A stretch of 46,489 nucleotides of DNA from Betaproteobacteria bacterium HGW-Betaproteobacteria-12. GTDB taxonomy: Bacteria > Pseudomonadota > Gammaproteobacteria > Burkholderiales > Rhodocyclaceae. Made by a program: the position numbers and the translations under genes. Below the pieces are notes generated by a model. It made no database searches. It had not been told where the DNA came from and was given only the letters and a program-made list of their open reading frames with translations. Location: contig PHCU01000010.1 in assembly GCA_002842345.1 (NCBI GenBank), positions 1 through 46,489 of the forward strand, read 5' to 3'. How positions within the stretch are numbered: the first letter of the stretch is position 1; the number at the start of each line of letters is the position of its first letter. Below, in pieces: positions 43,399-46,489 of this stretch.

Positions 43399-43445
43399 GG
43401 CTTGTCTCCTTCGATATTTTTATGAATCGGCGTCAGGCCAATAGC

Positions 43446-43985
43446 TCAGGCCGGCGCGTACTCTTTGGCGCGGGCGCGTTCGGCCCCGATGAAGGCGGCG
43501 CAGGTCTCGACCAACGCCACGCAGGCAGTGCTCGGGCTGTCCAGCTTGCCGCACAGCGCATTGACCAGGCGTGACAGGTGGCGCTCGATGAAGTCGTGCT
43601 GGGCCAGGCGTACCGATGCCAGATCGTCCGGGCGGTCGGCCACCTGGCTTTCCAGATGGGTCAGGTAATGCATGAACTCGAGTTCGACGCTGAGGTGATC
43701 CGGCATTTCGGCCCCCTCCTCCCGCTCCAGACCAAAGAAGGTGTAGAAGCGCATCAACTCCTCGAACAAGCCGCTTGCATCATCCTCGATATGCGCACCT
43801 TCGCGCAGGGAGCACGCCGCATCGCGGATGCTCGGATCGAATGCATCGTTGTAGTCGGCACCGTCGATCCGGAACGGACCATCCCTGGCCCCGGCATAGG
43901 TGAAGGCCTCGGCCAGGGCACGGTACACCGCACTGCGCCCGGCCGGATTACCCATGTCGACATCCAAAATCTCACCCGTGCTCAT
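43446..43985 (-). CDS. TorD/EbdD-type chaperone for molybdoenzyme
   Basis: Helical protein of 179 residues. The central EMPDHLSVELEFMHYL matches the PDHL-x2-EL-x-FM signature of redox enzyme maturation proteins, which bind the Tat signal and apo-form of a DMSO-reductase-family catalytic subunit until Mo-bis-MGD is inserted. Its start overlaps the molybdoenzyme stop by 4 bp, so client and chaperone are made together. An N-terminal Asp/Arg-rich segment is family-typical. Confidence 0.88.
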   Translation of the reverse strand: MSTGEILDVDMGNPAGRSAVYRALAEAFTYAGARDGPFRIDGADYNDAFDPSIRDAACSLREGAHIEDDASGLFEELMRFYTFFGLEREEGAEMPDHLSVELEFMHYLTHLESQVADRPDDLASVRLAQHDFIERHLSRLVNALCGKLDSPSTACVALVETCAAFIGAERARAKEYAPA

Positions 43986-46489
43986 GCCCGTTTCCTTTCC
44001 TCAAGCCGCTCGATCTCGATCCGCGTATCGCGATCGAAGACCGAGTTCATCCCCTGCAGGATGCCAGCAGCCAGATGCGGATGACCGCCGGACAACTCCA
44101 CCGGATTGAGCGGCGTCGGCGACACGGAGTTCATGTCGCCCTTGCCGCTGAACTGATACTGCTCCCAGGCGTGATACATCAGGGTCTGCCCCGGACGCAT
44201 GCTCGGCGAAACCTTGACCCGGCACTGGAAGGAACCGACATCGTTGAATGCCCGCACCATGTCGTCTTCGCTGATGCCGCGTTTGTCCGCATCGGTCACC
44301 GAAATCAGCATGTAGGGTTCAGGGCGGTCGAGACGCATCATCAACGGGCTGTCGCGCCAGGTCGAATGGATGCTCTGCCGCGTCTTGCCGCCGGTCATCA
44401 CCAGCGGGTAGTCGCCGCCGATCAGCGGCGGCGCCTTGTAACGCGGCAGCAGTTCGTCGAGCTCGTCGTAGAGCGGGTGATCGATGTAGAACTGGATGCG
44501 CCGCGAAGCGGTCGGATACGGCACCTTGTCGCGGACGTGGTACTGCAGCGGCACGATGGTGTCGTGCTCGGGGAAGTCGCACATGTTGCCGATCGAGGCC
44601 GGGTCTTCCGGCAGGCTCTCGAAGCGCGCGAAGCCCTTCTGCTTGACCTCTTCCCAGCTTTTCTTCTTGTGGGAAGTGCTCATGTCGTAGATGACCTTGG
44701 CGACCTTGTCCTCATCCCCTTCCTTGAACTGGCCCTGCATGGTCAGATCGTCGTAGAGGGTGTTGAGCTTGACGTCCAGACCTTCCGGGCTCTTCACGGC
44801 GGCGATGCCGCGCGCCAGCGCCCGTTCCTGGATATGCTTGGCGAGCAGCACGATGATGTCCCAGTCGCACTTCGAGTCGCCGAGCGGCGGCGTCGCCTGG
44901 TCGCTGGTCGTCAGATACGGCGACAGCGGCGTGACCCACTTGAGATTGGTATGTTCATACCAGGGCGCGGCCGGCAGCACGAGGTCGGCATGGCGGGCGG
45001 TCGAATTGATCCGCCAGTCCATGACCACGATCTTCTTCAGCTTGGGCCAGAGCACTTCCAGCAGCTTCTCGCTGCCGCGCGCCCGCCGCAAGGGGTTGCT
45101 GACCATCGAGATCATGATGCGCGGATCGCGCCCCGGCGCCGGGGTCAGCGGCTGCCAATGCTTGCTCAGCGACTCGTCGACGTAGGACTCGATCGGACGC
45201 TTGTAGCCCAGCCCCCATTTCTCGGCGTTTTCCGCCGTCGTCAGTTGCCCCGTCCCGCCGTGGATCGACCAGAACAAGGTGCCGGAGGTCCAGATCGGGG
45301 TGCGCATGACGCCGTTGTTCGGAACGTAGAGCAGGCGCCCGAGATCGGTGACGACCATTTCGTGCGTATCGCCGTTGGCCAGACGCTGTTCGATGATCGG
45401 TTGCAGCTTGGCGAAGAACTGCGGCGCTTCCTGTAGCGTCGGCGGCAGGGCGAACTTGTCGCCGCCATCCATGGTCAGCAGCGGGAAGCCGGCAAAGCCC
45501 GCGCCCTTGCGCCCCATGTTGCCGGTCAGGCTGAAGATCAGCGCGACGCTGCGCTCAGCCAGATTGCCATGGAAATATTTACACATCGAGGTCTGGGCGA
45601 CGCTCGACACGGCCTTGGCGCGCATGATCTCCATGGCCAGGCGCTCGATCATCTTGGGCGAGACACCGCACATCTTCGAGGCGTTTTCCGGCGTGTATTC
45701 GGCCAGACGATCGCGCAGCAGCGAAAACACGCTGCGCACCTCGATCTCCTGGCCGTCCTTCAGACTGACCGTCCGGCGCACGTCGAGTTCGGGATCGATG
45801 CCTTCCAGCTTCAGGGAGCGGAAAGGCGCGTCGACCAGGGCATTGCTCTTGGCATCCCACATCATGAAGTGATTGGCCTGGCCACCGGCCTGAACGTCCG
45901 ACTGCTTCAGGAACATCCGCGTATCGCCACGAATCAGCAGCGGCAGGTCGGTCTGCTCCTTGACGAAGTCCTTGTTGATCTTGTCGTCGCGAATGATCAG
46001 ATGACAGACGCCCAGCGCCAGCGCCGCATCCGTGCCCGGCTTCAACGACAGCCACAAATCGGCCTTGGTCGCCGACGGGTTGTAGTCGGGGGAGATCGAG
46101 ATGATCCGGGCACCGCGGTATTTCGCTTCGATATAGAAGTGCGCCTGCGGAATCTGGGTGTAGATCGGGTTGCCGCCCCAGAACAGGATCAGGTCGGAGT
46201 TGAAATAGTCGTCGGCCGAACGCTCGAAGACGATCTTGCCGAAGGTTTCCAGCGTCCCGCGCCGGGAATCGCCGATCTCACCGTCCATATCCAGGCTGAC
46301 CGACTGGGTCAGCAGGCTGAAGCGCGTCTGGGCGGCCATCGAGACCCCGAGGTCGATCCCCGGGCCTAGATCCCAGATCGTCCGGTCCGTACCTTCGTTG
46401 ACCGTCACGTCGAGGTAGGCATCGGCGATTTCGTCCAGCGCCTCCTTCCAGGTCACCCGCTCCCACTTGCCGCCGCCCCGCGGACCGAC
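43982..46489 (-). CDS. Molybdopterin oxidoreductase, catalytic subunit of EbdA/S25DH type (5' end outside window)
   Basis: The 836 codons seen lack the N-terminal Tat signal and Fe-S domain, which lie beyond the right edge; GTG 46456 is internal because the frame continues (RGGGKWERVTWKEALDEI). Fold markers are LILFWGGNPIYTQIPQAHF, ISPDYNPSATKADLW and KPGTDAALALG, then FHGNLAERSVALIFSLTGNMG and the C-terminal cofactor domain (VMTGGKTRQSIHSTW). These resemble type II DMSO reductases such as ethylbenzene dehydrogenase and steroid C25 dehydrogenase, which hydroxylate hydrocarbon C-H bonds with water and no oxygen. The GDSRRG Asp could be the molybdenum ligand, a guess. The Fe-S and haem subunits are probably to the right. 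First visible gene of the operon. Confidence 0.88.
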   Translation of the reverse strand, partial: VGPRGGGKWERVTWKEALDEIADAYLDVTVNEGTDRTIWDLGPGIDLGVSMAAQTRFSLLTQSVSLDMDGEIGDSRRGTLETFGKIVFERSADDYFNSDLILFWGGNPIYTQIPQAHFYIEAKYRGARIISISPDYNPSATKADLWLSLKPGTDAALALGVCHLIIRDDKINKDFVKEQTDLPLLIRGDTRMFLKQSDVQAGGQANHFMMWDAKSNALVDAPFRSLKLEGIDPELDVRRTVSLKDGQEIEVRSVFSLLRDRLAEYTPENASKMCGVSPKMIERLAMEIMRAKAVSSVAQTSMCKYFHGNLAERSVALIFSLTGNMGRKGAGFAGFPLLTMDGGDKFALPPTLQEAPQFFAKLQPIIEQRLANGDTHEMVVTDLGRLLYVPNNGVMRTPIWTSGTLFWSIHGGTGQLTTAENAEKWGLGYKRPIESYVDESLSKHWQPLTPAPGRDPRIMISMVSNPLRRARGSEKLLEVLWPKLKKIVVMDWRINSTARHADLVLPAAPWYEHTNLKWVTPLSPYLTTSDQATPPLGDSKCDWDIIVLLAKHIQERALARGIAAVKSPEGLDVKLNTLYDDLTMQGQFKEGDEDKVAKVIYDMSTSHKKKSWEEVKQKGFARFESLPEDPASIGNMCDFPEHDTIVPLQYHVRDKVPYPTASRRIQFYIDHPLYDELDELLPRYKAPPLIGGDYPLVMTGGKTRQSIHSTWRDSPLMMRLDRPEPYMLISVTDADKRGISEDDMVRAFNDVGSFQCRVKVSPSMRPGQTLMYHAWEQYQFSGKGDMNSVSPTPLNPVELSGGHPHLAAGILQGMNSVFDRDTRIEIERLEERKRA

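Noticed and set aside
39442-43425. A plus-strand open frame of 1327 codons opposite the FAD, MoxR, VWA and LuxR genes
   Set aside because: Four minus-strand genes with clear motifs and ribosome sites occupy the region; the antisense frame shows no domain and spans gene borders.

Overview
The window is GC-rich, densely packed bacterial DNA that fits a denitrifying betaproteobacterium of the Rhodocyclales type. This assignment is an inference: it rests on a complete nitrous oxide reductase operon with a Tat-exported NosZ, on a molybdenum hydroxylase of the ethylbenzene/steroid-C25 dehydrogenase kind, and on general protein resemblance. No rRNA, tRNA or CRISPR array was found.

Left part (1-10.7 kb): the 3' end of an ABC exporter gene, then a NarX/NarL-like two-component pair, then nosZ-R-D-F-Y-L and a small cytochrome c. 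Together these make, load with copper and feed electrons to periplasmic N2O reductase. A near-consensus FNR/DNR site lies 114 bp upstream of nosZ.

10.9-18.7 kb: housekeeping and regulatory genes. A hybrid sensor kinase with an NMT1/THI5-like periplasmic sensor is followed by a cysteine-cluster protein overlapping a TrmB-like methyltransferase, a TauE/SafE exporter overlapping a D-malate/tartrate dehydrogenase, a divergent LysR regulator (DmlA/DmlR-like arrangement with a 9-bp inverted repeat between them), and a second cysteine-cluster protein.

18.7-25.0 kb: an accessory island with different codon use and looser spacing. It carries a secreted protein with two kinds of tandem repeat, a DUF6502-like regulator candidate, a secreted GIGGTGAP-repeat/DUF5666-like protein whose C-terminal repeat matches that of the first protein, and an outer-membrane beta-barrel candidate. 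A frameshifted tyrosine recombinase lies at the right edge. This four-gene repeat-protein locus is the first candidate for an undescribed system.

25.1-31.1 kb: a methyl-accepting chemotaxis protein, and divergently an AveC-like membrane protein, two epoxide-hydrolase-like alpha/beta hydrolases and a transglutaminase-like protein.

31.1-46.5 kb (all minus strand): three apparent operons. The upstream one (46489 to 36753) encodes a DMSO-reductase-family molybdenum catalytic subunit (cut by the window edge), its TorD-like chaperone, an FAD-dependent oxidoreductase, a MoxR/NorQ-like ATPase with a VWA/NorD-like partner, and a MalT/AlkS-like LuxR activator. The next (36629 to 33847) encodes a lipocalin-like protein, an APH-type phosphotransferase and an unknown protein. 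The last (33684 to 31128) encodes an unknown polytopic membrane protein, NorE-like and NorF-like subunits, a small soluble protein and a small membrane protein. The NorQ/D/E/F-like set appears without any NO reductase, and GGATGG/CCATCC elements cluster in both internal operon promoters. This points to a co-regulated pathway for anaerobic oxidation of a hydrophobic substrate (hydrocarbon, terpene or steroid), the second candidate for an undescribed system.
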